This document shows, one piece after another, positions 17,685 through 25,871 of a stretch of DNA of 64,000 nt (position 1 is its first letter; each line of letters starts with the position of its first letter). A program made the position numbers and the translations under genes. The notes under the pieces are model-generated. The model saw only the letters and a program-made list of their open reading frames with translations, was not told where the DNA came from and did not search any database. This DNA is from Flavobacterium beibuense. Its GTDB lineage: Bacteria; Bacteroidota; Bacteroidia; Flavobacteriales; Flavobacteriaceae. Where the stretch lies: the NCBI RefSeq assembly GCF_004151245.1, contig NZ_JUIW01000001.1, forward strand, positions 62,001-126,000, in the 5' to 3' direction.

Positions 17685-18743
17685 TTAAATTTTGTAAACA
17701 AAAGCATTGATATTCATTCCGGCACCTACCGAAGCAAAAATTAAAATGTCTCCTTTATTAAGTTCCTGATTTTCCAATTGTCCTTTTATAAGCAGATCAT
17801 AAAGGGTAGGAACAGTTGCTACGCTACTGTTACCAAGTTTATGGATACTCATAGGCATAACTCCTTCAGGAGGTGTTTTGTCGTATAGTTTAAAGAAACG
17901 ATCAATGATAGCTTCGTCCATTTTTTCGTTAGCCTGGTGTATAAGTACTTTCTTTACATCATCTATGGCTACCCCGCTATTGTCAAGACACTCTTTCATA
18001 GCGAGAGGCACGTGGTTAAGAGCAAATTCGTAAATCTTGCGTCCGTACATTTTTATATACCGAACATCAGGATCGTGAGTAACATTATAGGAATTTCCAA
18101 AGAAAAGGAAATAGGCTTCGTCATAAGTAAATGATGCTGTTTCGTGTGCCAATATACCGCCTTCCTCATCGGTAGCTTCAATAATACTGGCTCCGGCTCC
18201 GTCCGAATAGATCATGCTGTCGCGATCATGCGGGTCTACCACACGGGAAAGTGTCTCGGCACCTATTACCAGACAACGTTTTGCCATGCCGGCTTTTATA
18301 AATGCTTTTGCCTGTATAACGCCTTCTACCCATCCCGGACAACCGAATAGGATATCATAGGCCACACACTTAGGATTTTTTATTCTAAGGCTGTGTTTTA
18401 CGCGTGAAGCAAGGCTTGGTAATATATCAGTTTGAATGGCGCCTTCCTTTACATTGCCAAAGTTATGGGCAAAAATAATATAGTCTATTGTTTCCGGGTC
18501 AATACCAGCATCCTCAATAGCTCTTTGAGAAGCAAAATAAGCGATATCAGAAGTAAGCATGTCATCATCAACATAACGACGCTCTTCAATTCCGGTTATC
18601 TGTTTAAATTTTTCAGCAACCTCTTCGTTAGAGTAAGGTAGTGGTTTTCCTCCTTCGCCTAAAAAGCTGTGCTGGGCAAATTCTAAGTTTGTTACTATCC
18701 TAGTAGGTATGTAACTTCCTGATCCTGTTATTCTGATATTCAT
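17685..18743 (-). CDS. 3-oxoacyl-ACP synthase III family protein (KAS III-like)
   Basis: Thiolase-fold condensing enzyme of 352 aa. The Cys-His-Asn triad is visible: Cys135 in LFGCPGW, His269 in IHQANEK and Asn305 in KLGNSSVA; MIYSDGAGA is also typical. KAS III enzymes condense acyl-CoA with malonyl-ACP, starting fatty-acid or specialised lipid synthesis. The gene is monocistronic rather than in a fab cluster, and the N-terminal insert around residues 25-40 (LGEGGKPLPYS) is longer than in housekeeping FabH. It may therefore be a FabH paralogue acting on a special substrate; that part is inference. Upstream at 18762-18776 is a promoter-like 15-mer shared with the PQQ dehydrogenase gene. Confidence 0.85.
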   Translation of the reverse strand: MNIRITGSGSYIPTRIVTNLEFAQHSFLGEGGKPLPYSNEEVAEKFKQITGIEERRYVDDDMLTSDIAYFASQRAIEDAGIDPETIDYIIFAHNFGNVKEGAIQTDILPSLASRVKHSLRIKNPKCVAYDILFGCPGWVEGVIQAKAFIKAGMAKRCLVIGAETLSRVVDPHDRDSMIYSDGAGASIIEATDEEGGILAHETASFTYDEAYFLFFGNSYNVTHDPDVRYIKMYGRKIYEFALNHVPLAMKECLDNSGVAIDDVKKVLIHQANEKMDEAIIDRFFKLYDKTPPEGVMPMSIHKLGNSSVATVPTLYDLLIKGQLENQELNKGDILIFASVGAGMNINAFVYKI

Positions 18744-18761
18744 TATATTGTTTGTTTAAAG

Positions 18762-18776
18762 CTAAGTTAATTATAA
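18762..18776 (-). promoter_or_regulatory. Candidate promoter element of the KAS III-like gene
   Basis: The lower strand reads TTATAATTAACTTAG, containing TAACTTAG, one mismatch from TAnnTTTG, 19 bp before the start codon. The same 15 bases occur 28 bp upstream of the PQQ dehydrogenase gene (40547-40561). Confidence 0.4.
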
Positions 18777-18864
18777 AAACGTTATATTAATATCTAAACT
18801 GTTATGCAAGCATATAATTTGCAGATATCTAAAAATAAAGGGATTTATTTATGAAAATGATATT

Positions 18865-19236
18865 TTATGCAGACTGAATTTTTATTTTCATTATAGTTGC
18901 TATGCTAAGCGCTCTTGTTTTTATTTTCTCTGCATTTGAACCTGTGAACAAAGTGTCTGTTGTGGTGTTAAAATGTGACAGCCAAATGTCAAAATGAGTA
19001 TTGGTTAGGGGTTCTTTAGCATTTAAATCCAAATGTAGCTGCATCACATTTTTTTTATAATTGCCGGTATGAAACAGGCTTAATTCCCAAAAATCAGTAA
19101 GATGGGGCAGGTGTGCCTCCAGATCTATTTTAGCAACATCGGTAAATATATAGCTTATGGCAGGGTCGGCTAAAAGGCGGTTGTAAAATTCCCTCATTAG
19201 TAATTCTATGTCTGCTCTTGTTTCTATATCTTTCAT
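18865..19236 (-). CDS. Group III truncated haemoglobin
   Basis: A 123-residue haem protein of the 2-on-2 truncated globin family, group III. The family-typical HLPHLTDFWELSLF segment and the MQLHLDL region that places the proximal His are both present. Group III globins are proposed to handle oxygen, NO or peroxide under microaerobic or nitrosative stress; the precise function is unsettled. The protein is cytoplasmic with no signal peptide. The gene is monocistronic: upstream gcvP is closed by a terminator, and a TAACTTTG promoter with a TGAT-N4-ATCA site centred near -40 sits in front of it. Confidence 0.88.
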   Translation of the reverse strand: MKDIETRADIELLMREFYNRLLADPAISYIFTDVAKIDLEAHLPHLTDFWELSLFHTGNYKKNVMQLHLDLNAKEPLTNTHFDIWLSHFNTTTDTLFTGSNAEKIKTRALSIATIMKIKIQSA

Positions 19237-19253
19237 CCTGTTTGAAGTTTGCT

Positions 19254-19261
19254 CAAAGTTA
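19254..19261 (-). promoter_or_regulatory. -7 promoter element of the truncated haemoglobin gene
   Basis: The lower strand reads TAACTTTG, an exact TAnnTTTG match, 17 bp upstream of the haemoglobin start codon. It lies downstream of the gcvP terminator, which supports independent transcription. Confidence 0.65.
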
Positions 19262-19284
19262 AGACACGACTCACAATTTGTTTA

Positions 19285-19296
19285 TGATGCAAATCA
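19285..19296. promoter_or_regulatory. CRP/FNR-like half-site pair upstream of truncated haemoglobin
   Basis: TGATGCAAATCA has the TGAT-N4-ATCA layout used by CRP/FNR-family regulators. Its centre is about 36 bp upstream of the -7 element, which would put it near -41 from the expected transcription start, the class II activator position. Only eight bases are specified, so chance is possible. Confidence 0.35.
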
Positions 19297-19303
19297 CTAT
19301 AAA

Positions 19304-19335
19304 TAAAAAAGGCTGCCTTTGGGCAGCCTTTTTTG
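19304..19335 (-). terminator. Terminator after gcvP
   Basis: Strong hairpin AAGGCTGCC-CAAA-GGCAGCC on the lower strand followed by TTTTTTATTT, 10 bp after the gcvP stop. It has T-runs in both directions but only gcvP reads into it. Confidence 0.88.
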
Positions 19336-19344
19336 TTGAAGATA

Positions 19345-22200
19345 TTAGTTGTTTTCTTCCATGTAAGCTTCAATTGGTGCGCATGAGCAAACCAGGTTAC
19401 GGTCGCCATAAGCATCATCAACTCTTCTTACACTTGGCCAGAATTTATTTTCTGTTAAATACTCAAGCGGGAAAGCAGCTTTCTCTCTTGTGTATGGTAA
19501 ATCCCAAGAATCAGAGGTAAGCATTGCTAATGTGTGCGGAGAATTTTTAAGCACGTTGTTTTTGTCATCAGCAGAAGCCTCTTCAATTTCCTGACGGATA
19601 GCGATCATTGCATCACAAAAACGGTCAAGCTCTTCAAGGTTTTCACTCTCTGTAGGCTCGATCATTAATGTACCTGCTACCGGGAATGATACTGTTGGCG
19701 CGTGGAAACCGTAGTCCATTAAACGTTTAGCAATATCAGTTACCTCAATGCCATTTTGTTTAAACGGACGGCACTCAATAATCATTTCGTGAGCGGCACG
19801 GCCCATTTCGCCTGTATATAAAGTCTGGTAATGACCTTTTAGTCTTTCTTTAATGTAGTTAGCGTTAAGGATAGCGTGGTGAGTAGAGCTTGTTAAGCCT
19901 TCTTCACCCAGCATAGTGATGTAACCGTAAGAAATAAGGCATACAAGTGCAGAACCCCATGGAGCTGCAGAAATTGCAGTAATAGGAGTGTTACCACCGG
20001 TAGTAATTACAGGGTTTGTAGGCAGGAACGGAACAAGGTGTGAGGCAACACATATCGGGCCAACACCAGGGCCACCACCACCGTGAGGGATAGCAAATGT
20101 TTTGTGCAGGTTAAGGTGGCAAACGTCTGCGCCAATTGTAGCAGGGTTAGTTAAACCTACCTGTGCATTCATGTTAGCACCATCCATATAAACCTGTCCG
20201 CCGTTATCGTGGATAATTTTAGTTACCTCTTTAATTGAAGCCTCATATACACCGTGAGTAGACGGGTAAGTAACCATTAAACAAGCAAGGTTATCTTTAT
20301 GTTGCTCAGCTTTGGCTCTTAAGTCTTCAACATCAATGTTTCCGTCTTCAGTTGTTTTGGTAACAACCACTTTCATACCTGCCATAGTAGCAGTAGCAGG
20401 GTTAGTACCGTGAGCCGAAGCAGGGATTAGGGCGATATCTCTGTGGCTGTCACCTCTTGACTGGTGGTAAGCACGGATAACCATTAAACCTGCATATTCA
20501 CCCTGAGCACCAGAGTTAGGCTGTAGTGTAGTACCTGCAAAACCTGTAATAACATTAAGCTGCTCTTCAAGTTTTTTAAGCATTATCTGGTAACCCTGAG
20601 CCTGCTCAAGCGGAGCAAACGGGTGGATGTTGTTCCATCTTGGGTAGCTTAGCGGTAGCATTTCTGCAGCAGCGTTAAGCTTCATGGTACAAGATCCTAA
20701 AGAAATCATAGAGTGGTTAAGAGAAAGGTCTTTACGCTCCAGTTTCTTAATGTAACGCATTAATGCAGTTTCGCTGTGGTATTTGTTGAATACCTCGTGC
20801 TTAAGGAACTCACTTGTTCTTATTAAAGAAGAAGGGATGTTTTCTGTTTGTGCAAGGGCAGTAACAGTTTCAGCAGTTTTTCCTGTAGCTTCAGCAAATA
20901 CAGCAACAATATCGTTAATGTCTTTTATAGAAGTGGTTTCGTTAAATGCTATAGAAACCGTATCGTTATCTACATAGTAGAAGTTAATCTCTTTGTTTTC
21001 TGCAGCAGCCTTAACTTTAGCAGCATCAGCTTTAACTGTAATAGTGTCAAAGAATGAAGTGTTTGTTTGATAAACACCAATTTTGTTAAGAGCCTCTGCA
21101 GTTGTAACAGCGCTTGCGTGTACTTTATCTGCAATGTACTGAAGCCCTTTAGGACCGTGGTATACTGCATACATACCTGCCATAACAGCAAGAAGTACCT
21201 GAGCCGTACAAATGTTTGAAGTAGCTTTTTCACGTTTAATGTGCTGCTCTCTTGTTTGAAGCGCCATACGAAGGGCACGGTTACCGTTAGTATCAACAGT
21301 TACACCAATAATCCTTCCCGGCATACTTCTTTTGTACTCTTCTTTAGTAGCAAAGTAAGCCGCGTGAGGACCACCGTAACCCATTGGGATACCAAAACGC
21401 TGAGTAGTACCTACTACAACATCAGCACCCATTTCGCCCGGTGAAGTAAGTTTCACTAAGCTTAATATATCTGCAGCTACAGCTGTCTTAATTTCTTTTT
21501 CTTTTGCTTTAGCAATAAATCCTGCATAATCGTAAACCTGACCGAATTTACCAGGGTACTGTAGGATAGCGCCAAAGAACTCATCAGAGAAATCAAACTC
21601 TTCGTGGTTACCTATTACAAGCTCCACACCTATTGGAGTAGAACGTGTTTGAAGTACCGATAAAGTTTGAGGTAGTATTTCTTCGGAAACAAAGAACTTG
21701 TTTACGTTGTTTTTCTTTTGATCACGTGTACGAACATCAAATAAAAGAGCCATAGCTTCTGCTGCTGATGTACCTTCATCAAGAAGGGAAGCATTGGCAA
21801 TTTCCATACCTGTAAGTTCAATTACAGTAGTCTGGTAATTTAATAAAGCTTCAAGACGCCCCTGAGCAATCTCTGCCTGATATGGAGTATAGGCAGTATA
21901 CCATCCCGGGTTCTCGAAGATATTTCTTTGTATAGGAGCCGGTACAATAGCAGGGTGGTAGCCCAAACCGATATATGACCTGAATATTTTATTTTTTGCT
22001 CCTAACTGATGTATGTGGTTTAGATACTCATATTCCGTCATTGCAGGATCCAGGTTTAACGGAGCCTTTAAGCGGATATCATCCGGTAAAGTTTCATAGA
22101 TCAACTGGTCTATGGATTCGACACCAATGGTCTTAAACATGTGCTGCAGATCATTCTCCCTTGGGCCAATGTGTCTTAAAGCAAAAGCATCTGTTCTCAT
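19345..22200 (-). CDS. gcvP: Glycine dehydrogenase (decarboxylating), P-protein
   Basis: The PLP-dependent P-protein of the glycine cleavage system. It decarboxylates glycine and passes the aminomethyl group to the lipoyl H-protein. At 951 aa it is the fused homodimeric form, with both halves in one chain. The N-terminus [12 protein letters not shown] is characteristic. The PLP-binding Lys lies in [16 protein letters not shown], about residue 700. I start at ATG 22200; an in-frame ATG at 22233 would add 11 non-conserved residues. No gcvT or gcvH is adjacent, which is usual in Flavobacteria. Monocistronic, with its own terminator and a TAATTTTG -7 element upstream. Confidence 0.96.
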   Translation of the reverse strand: MRTDAFALRHIGPRENDLQHMFKTIGVESIDQLIYETLPDDIRLKAPLNLDPAMTEYEYLNHIHQLGAKNKIFRSYIGLGYHPAIVPAPIQRNIFENPGWYTAYTPYQAEIAQGRLEALLNYQTTVIELTGMEIANASLLDEGTSAAEAMALLFDVRTRDQKKNNVNKFFVSEEILPQTLSVLQTRSTPIGVELVIGNHEEFDFSDEFFGAILQYPGKFGQVYDYAGFIAKAKEKEIKTAVAADILSLVKLTSPGEMGADVVVGTTQRFGIPMGYGGPHAAYFATKEEYKRSMPGRIIGVTVDTNGNRALRMALQTREQHIKREKATSNICTAQVLLAVMAGMYAVYHGPKGLQYIADKVHASAVTTAEALNKIGVYQTNTSFFDTITVKADAAKVKAAAENKEINFYYVDNDTVSIAFNETTSIKDINDIVAVFAEATGKTAETVTALAQTENIPSSLIRTSEFLKHEVFNKYHSETALMRYIKKLERKDLSLNHSMISLGSCTMKLNAAAEMLPLSYPRWNNIHPFAPLEQAQGYQIMLKKLEEQLNVITGFAGTTLQPNSGAQGEYAGLMVIRAYHQSRGDSHRDIALIPASAHGTNPATATMAGMKVVVTKTTEDGNIDVEDLRAKAEQHKDNLACLMVTYPSTHGVYEASIKEVTKIIHDNGGQVYMDGANMNAQVGLTNPATIGADVCHLNLHKTFAIPHGGGGPGVGPICVASHLVPFLPTNPVITTGGNTPITAISAAPWGSALVCLISYGYITMLGEEGLTSSTHHAILNANYIKERLKGHYQTLYTGEMGRAAHEMIIECRPFKQNGIEVTDIAKRLMDYGFHAPTVSFPVAGTLMIEPTESENLEELDRFCDAMIAIRQEIEEASADDKNNVLKNSPHTLAMLTSDSWDLPYTREKAAFPLEYLTENKFWPSVRRVDDAYGDRNLVCSCAPIEAYMEENN

Positions 22201-22230
22201 ATGATATTGTTGCGTGTTTTTTAGAAGGTA

Positions 22231-22238
22231 CAAAATTA
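22231..22238 (-). promoter_or_regulatory. -7 promoter element of gcvP
   Basis: The lower strand reads TAATTTTG, an exact TAnnTTTG match, 30 bp upstream of the chosen ATG at 22200. It overlaps the codons of the longer possible start at 22233, which supports the shorter protein. Confidence 0.5.
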
Positions 22239-22337
22239 GTTAATTATATCCAAATTTTAATGTCTTTTTTGCTGCGAAATTTAGGAATTTTTCATTGACG
22301 AATAAATACTGTTAACATATTGATTATTTTTGTAAGT

Positions 22338-23156
22338 ATGATAGCACTAAAACGCATGTTAGATACTTACCTTCACGGTAGTATGCACGTGGCAATGTCG
22401 GTTCTTGCACTGGTACTTATGACCAATCATATGTTTGGGTTGAAATTTAATTTGCCTATGGCCGGATTTGCCTATTGTGGTACCATGTTTAGCTACAATT
22501 TTATGAAGTATGAAAGCTGGTATCGTTTTAAAAGGACAATAACACCAAGGCTTAAAATTATTACTGCACTTAGTGTTATTGCTTTTATAGCTGCTGTTGT
22601 TTTTTTTCTGATGCTTAAGAGGGTGACCCAAATTACCGGAATCATCTTTTTTGGGTTAACGGCACTTTATACCATACCTGTTTTTCCTAAACGTCCTAAC
22701 CTTAGGAACCTCAGCGGAATAAAAGTCTATCTTGTAGCCTTATGCTGGGCTGGGGTTACTACCCTTATGCCGTTGGTTGAGATGGGGCACGAAATAGTTA
22801 CCGATGTAATCCTTAAGTTTAGTCAGCGCTTTTTACTGGTGCTTATCCTTATCCTTATTTTTGAGATTATCGATTTAAGGGAAGATGATCCGATGTTGCG
22901 CACTGTTCCGCAAATAATAGGGGTAAAAATGACCAAGCTGCTTAACCTGTTTCTGTTGGTTCCCTTTTACTGTCTTGAATTCTTTAAAAGCACGGTAGAT
23001 ACCATGCAGCTTTTGGTTAATATAGTGCTTGTAGTGGCTACGGCCCTGTTTACCATTTTTGCCACTCCCGAACGTAATAAATACTATACGCTTTTTTGGG
23101 TGGAGAGTATTCCTATATTTTGGTTAGGACTGGTAGTATTGGCGAGTAATTTATAA
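22338..23156 (+). CDS. UbiA-like integral membrane protein
   Basis: A 272-residue protein with about eight or nine membrane segments that resembles the UbiA prenyltransferase superfamily, which attaches polyprenyl chains to aromatic acceptors in the membrane. The second aspartate motif is present as IDLRED in the segment EIIDLREDDP. The position of the first motif reads YNFMKYES and lacks the canonical NDxxDxxxD aspartates. It may therefore be a divergent or non-catalytic member. ATG 22338 is chosen over a TTG at 22320. The last six bases overlap the convergent TIGR01777 gene. Assignment is moderate; otherwise call it a conserved flavobacterial membrane protein. Confidence 0.62.
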   Translation: MIALKRMLDTYLHGSMHVAMSVLALVLMTNHMFGLKFNLPMAGFAYCGTMFSYNFMKYESWYRFKRTITPRLKIITALSVIAFIAAVVFFLMLKRVTQITGIIFFGLTALYTIPVFPKRPNLRNLSGIKVYLVALCWAGVTTLMPLVEMGHEIVTDVILKFSQRFLLVLILILIFEIIDLREDDPMLRTVPQIIGVKMTKLLNLFLLVPFYCLEFFKSTVDTMQLLVNIVLVVATALFTIFATPERNKYYTLFWVESIPIFWLGLVVLASNL

Positions 23157-24053
23157 GTTTTGTAATGCCTCTTCTAAATTCGGGTATTTAAAAGTAAACC
23201 CGTTTTCCTGTAAACGTTTAGGTATTACGTTCCTGCTTTTTAAAACCAGTTCGGTCTCTGTGCCTATTATCTTTGCACCCAGGTCTAACATGAGTTTGCT
23301 AATAGGAATAGCAAAAGGTGCTTTTACACGCTTTGCTATAGCTGCCATAAATTTAGTGTTGCGAACAGGGGTTGGATTAACCACATTTACAACGCCTTCC
23401 GCCTGAGTTTTGATTACAAATTCTACTGCACGGGCAAAATCATGTTGATGTATCCAGCTTACATATTGCCTGCCGTTGCCCTGTTTACCGCCCATTCCCA
23501 TTTTTGCTAATTTCCTTAGCATAGGGTAGGCGCCTCCTTTTTTGCCTAATACTATTGAAGTGCGTAAGGCGGTTTTTATGGTTTGGGGAGTTTCTGTCTT
23601 AAAGAAAACCTTCTCCCAGGCGCGGGCCACTTTCATAGAGAAATCAAAACCTTTGTCTCCGTTAACCTCATCCATCTGTTTGTGATATGAACCCTTGTAA
23701 ATGGTAGCAGTTGATGAGTTTAGCCATTGCTTTGGAGGGTTTTTGCATTGTAAAACAGCTTTGTTCAATATGGCAGTACTGTCTATTCGTGAAGCCATTA
23801 TTTCATTTTTGTTGCGCTCGTTATACCTGCAGTTTACAGATTTACCGGCCAGGTTAATAAGTACATCGCAGTTTTCAAGTTCATGTTCCCATCCACTAAA
23901 ACTTTTAGCGTCCCAGTTTACATATTTAATGTTGTTTTTTTTGCCCTCTTTACCTCGGGTAAGAATCACAATTTCTTGGGCCTTATCTTTAAAATATTCG
24001 ATAAGGATGCTGCCGAGAAAGCCTGTCCCTGCAGCAATAATCATCTTTTTCAT
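23151..24053 (-). CDS. TIGR01777-family NAD(P)-binding oxidoreductase
   Basis: A 300-residue extended-SDR/epimerase-like protein. The Rossmann motif AAGTGFLGS is at residues 7-15; the NLAGKSVNCRY and SSTATIYK segments and the C-terminal DUF1731-like end (KSRNVIPKRLQENGF) are hallmarks of the TIGR01777 group. E. coli YfcH is in the same group. The activity of these proteins is unknown. Its 3' end overlaps the convergent membrane-protein gene by six bases. Located between the UbiA-like gene and the GbsR-linked membrane operon, with no evident functional link to either. Confidence 0.88.
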   Translation of the reverse strand: MKKMIIAAGTGFLGSILIEYFKDKAQEIVILTRGKEGKKNNIKYVNWDAKSFSGWEHELENCDVLINLAGKSVNCRYNERNKNEIMASRIDSTAILNKAVLQCKNPPKQWLNSSTATIYKGSYHKQMDEVNGDKGFDFSMKVARAWEKVFFKTETPQTIKTALRTSIVLGKKGGAYPMLRKLAKMGMGGKQGNGRQYVSWIHQHDFARAVEFVIKTQAEGVVNVVNPTPVRNTKFMAAIAKRVKAPFAIPISKLMLDLGAKIIGTETELVLKSRNVIPKRLQENGFTFKYPNLEEALQNL

Positions 24054-24082
24054 AACATTTTATAATTAAGGTAAGGTGTGGT

Positions 24083-24436
24083 TTATTCTTCTTTTGAGGT
24101 TATGAATTTGTCTATCCTGTAGGTTACATAAACAAAGTAGGCAGCAACCATCATAGGAATGACAAATACTGTCAAAATTATTAAGTGGTCAGGTATAGCA
24201 TCGTTCCATCCTAAAAATGCTAGTATCAATGCTGTAATTGCAAATAACCAATAGTAAAGAATCAGATTTTTCAAGTTTTGCGGTATCTTTTTAAAGTATA
24301 GATATGTAATTGATATTGCTATTAGCAGTTGTAATGGCCCCAATACCATCTGAGCATACATCCCAAAGAATATAGTGGTATATAAAAGTAGAGTGGCAAA
24401 AAAACAAAAGCGGTTAAGTATGTGTAGGTATCTCAT
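24083..24436 (-). CDS. Small membrane protein, third gene of the GbsR-linked operon
   Basis: A 117-residue protein of unknown family with about four hydrophobic segments and a charged C-terminus (ITSKEE). It starts MRYLHILNRFC and has a short basic loop between the second and third helices (FKKIPQNLKN). It lies 3 bp after the preceding membrane-protein gene, so it is last in the three-gene operon behind the operator-like palindrome at 25206. It is not visibly related to the other two. Role unknown; the context with a GbsR-type regulator suggests a membrane or osmotic response. Confidence 0.7.
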   Translation of the reverse strand: MRYLHILNRFCFFATLLLYTTIFFGMYAQMVLGPLQLLIAISITYLYFKKIPQNLKNLILYYWLFAITALILAFLGWNDAIPDHLIILTVFVIPMMVAAYFVYVTYRIDKFITSKEE

Positions 24437-24439
24437 AAT

Positions 24440-24826
24440 TTACGGTCTGTAAACAATATGTTCTTCAGTTCTGCTTTGTCTTGCTTTTCTTTTTCCCCTA
24501 AAAAAGAAGTATAGGTTTAAGAATAGCATTATGCCAAGGTAAATAGAGAATCCGCCTATCTTGTGGCTAAGTGCTTCCACTAAGCTCTGATAGCTATCGT
24601 TGCTCAGGTTAAGTTTCAGGATCATAAGAGCATAGCCCAGGTTAAGAAGGTAAAAGCCTGTTTCAAAAAGTTTGTTTGTAGCATTTGCTATTTCTTCCCT
24701 GCCCTTAAAAATGTCCAGCATAAAGATCTTTCCGTTTTTAAAAAGGGTACGTGAAACTATAAATGTAAGTGCTAATACAACAGGTAAGTAAATGGTGTAG
24801 CCGATTAAAATTTTTGTGGTTTCCAT
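24440..24826 (-). CDS. Small membrane protein with KNG-(x)-GYA motif (paralogue 2)
   Basis: A 128-residue protein with three to four membrane segments. Its central part aligns with the next-upstream gene product: FKNGKIFMLDIFKGREE corresponds to YKNGNIYVLELLHGHKE, and GFYLLNLGYALM to GYYLVNIGYAAM. This indicates a tandem duplication. The C-terminus is basic (FRGKRKARQSRTEE). It sits 3 bp from the downstream gene and 11 bp from the upstream one. I do not recognise an experimentally defined family; similar small proteins next to GbsR regulators occur in other Bacteroidota, from memory. Confidence 0.72.
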   Translation of the reverse strand: METTKILIGYTIYLPVVLALTFIVSRTLFKNGKIFMLDIFKGREEIANATNKLFETGFYLLNLGYALMILKLNLSNDSYQSLVEALSHKIGGFSIYLGIMLFLNLYFFFRGKRKARQSRTEEHIVYRP

Positions 24827-24837
24827 AATAATAAAAT

Positions 24838-25188
24838 TTAGTCGTTAATAATTTTTTGAACGTATTTGGTTAACAGGAATATGTTGAGGTAATGCAGTAT
24901 GCAGAGGATGCTTATTATTGTTGCCGACTTAACCGCTATGGTCTCTATTAGCTGGTTTAGTGTGGTTACGGTTTGCCAGTTTAGTAATGTCATTGCTGCA
25001 TAGCCTATGTTTACCAGGTAATAGCCAACCAATAATATCCTGTTAATACGCAGGCAAAGTTCCTTATGGCCGTGCAGCAATTCCAAAACATATATATTCC
25101 CGTTCTTATAGCAAATTTTTCCCACTACCGCGATAATGTAAACTACAATGAGAAGGAAGATGCCGTATGTAAGGATATTAAGATTCAT
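24838..25188 (-). CDS. Small membrane protein with KNG-(x)-GYA motif (paralogue 1)
   Basis: A 116-residue protein with three to four membrane segments and first gene of the operon. The motif CYKNGNIYVLELLHG (about residues 26-40) followed by GYYLVNIGYAAM defines a pair with the next gene. The loop between the first two helices is hydrophilic and contains the conserved KNG. The start codon is 18 bp downstream of a 26-bp palindrome that matches the one in front of the regulator gene, so repression or activation by that regulator is likely. Function unknown. Confidence 0.72.
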   Translation of the reverse strand: MNLNILTYGIFLLIVVYIIAVVGKICYKNGNIYVLELLHGHKELCLRINRILLVGYYLVNIGYAAMTLLNWQTVTTLNQLIETIAVKSATIISILCILHYLNIFLLTKYVQKIIND

Positions 25189-25205
25189 AACTTATTATTT
25201 ATTTC

Positions 25206-25231
25206 AAAGTTTCAGAAAAAAATGAAAGTTT
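25206..25231. promoter_or_regulatory. Candidate GbsR-type operator of the small membrane-protein operon
   Basis: AAAGTTTCA, 8-nt spacer, TGAAAGTTT: a 9-8-9 inverted repeat with one mismatch, in the gap between the regulator stop and the first membrane-protein start. Layout and half-site match the palindrome at 25778-25803. Confidence 0.6.
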
Positions 25232-25249
25232 TGATTAAAAAAAATGATG

Positions 25250-25753
25250 TTATTTCATCATCTTCATTAAAAGTTTAGTAAGCCAGTTGTCTTTGTACTC
25301 TGTAGCTTTTTCTATAATGTTATCTGTTTTCAGTACAAACTCATAAAGCTTGTCAGTCTGTTCAGCAAAATATTTTGCTTCAGTTGATTTTTCCTCAACC
25401 CCGGTAGAAACTTCCTTCAGTACTTTAAGGGCAGGCTTTATTTCTCGCTTGCTGCGTTCTTTAGCTATTTTAATGGCAAGCTCGTCAAGATCTTTCTCTG
25501 CAGTAAAAAACTCCTTACGTTCGCCCTGTTTAAATTCTTTATAAACAATACCCCAGTCCATAAGCGCACGTATATTCATACTGGCATTACCTCGGGAAAT
25601 TTGAAGCTCTTCCATAATGTCTTCCATAGAAAGCGGTTCTTTACTTACCATTAACAGGGCGTGTATTTGGGCCATTGTTTTATTTATGCCCCATTGCGAA
25701 CCTAACGCTCCCCAGGTTTGTACAAACTTATTTTTTGCTTCCTTGAATTCCAT
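25250..25753 (-). CDS. GbsR/MarR-family transcriptional regulator
   Basis: A 167-residue winged-helix regulator of the GbsR type, related to MarR. The N-terminal FVQTWGALGSQWGINKTMAQ and the recognition region MEELQISRGNASMNIRALMDWGIV are strongly characteristic; the C-terminal ~70 residues are helical and charged, probably for dimerisation. GbsR proteins respond to choline or glycine betaine in Bacillus, but Bacteroidota members have no assigned ligand. It is upstream of three membrane-protein genes on the same strand, separated by 61 bp. Perfect palindromes precede both this gene and the operon, so autoregulation and control of the neighbours are the simplest reading. Confidence 0.85.
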   Translation of the reverse strand: MEFKEAKNKFVQTWGALGSQWGINKTMAQIHALLMVSKEPLSMEDIMEELQISRGNASMNIRALMDWGIVYKEFKQGERKEFFTAEKDLDELAIKIAKERSKREIKPALKVLKEVSTGVEEKSTEAKYFAEQTDKLYEFVLKTDNIIEKATEYKDNWLTKLLMKMMK

Positions 25754-25777
25754 AAGTCAAAGGTATAAATTATTTTT

Positions 25778-25803
25778 AAACTTTCAAAAATAATTGAAAG
25801 TTT
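25778..25803. promoter_or_regulatory. Candidate autoregulatory operator of the GbsR-type gene
   Basis: AAACTTTCA, spacer AAAATAAT, TGAAAGTTT: a perfect inverted repeat with 9-bp arms, centred about 37 bp upstream of the regulator start codon. A second copy with the same spacing lies downstream at 25206-25231. Confidence 0.65.
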
Positions 25804-25812
25804 ATTTGTTAG

Positions 25813-25848
25813 GTATAAAAAAACGTTGCTAATATTATTAGCAACGTC
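25813..25848 (-). terminator. Terminator after the M3 peptidase gene
   Basis: The lower strand reads ACGTTGCTAAT-AAT-ATTAGCAACGT followed by TTTTTTTATA, 24 bp after the peptidase stop: an 11-bp perfect stem with a T-run. Confidence 0.88.
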
Positions 25849-25871
25849 TCCTATCGAATGATCAAAATAAA

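Noticed and set aside
22325-22332. TATTTTTG as a promoter for the UbiA-like gene
   Set aside because: It matches the -7 consensus but ends only 5 bp before the ATG, which would require a leaderless message; it may be chance in AT-rich sequence.
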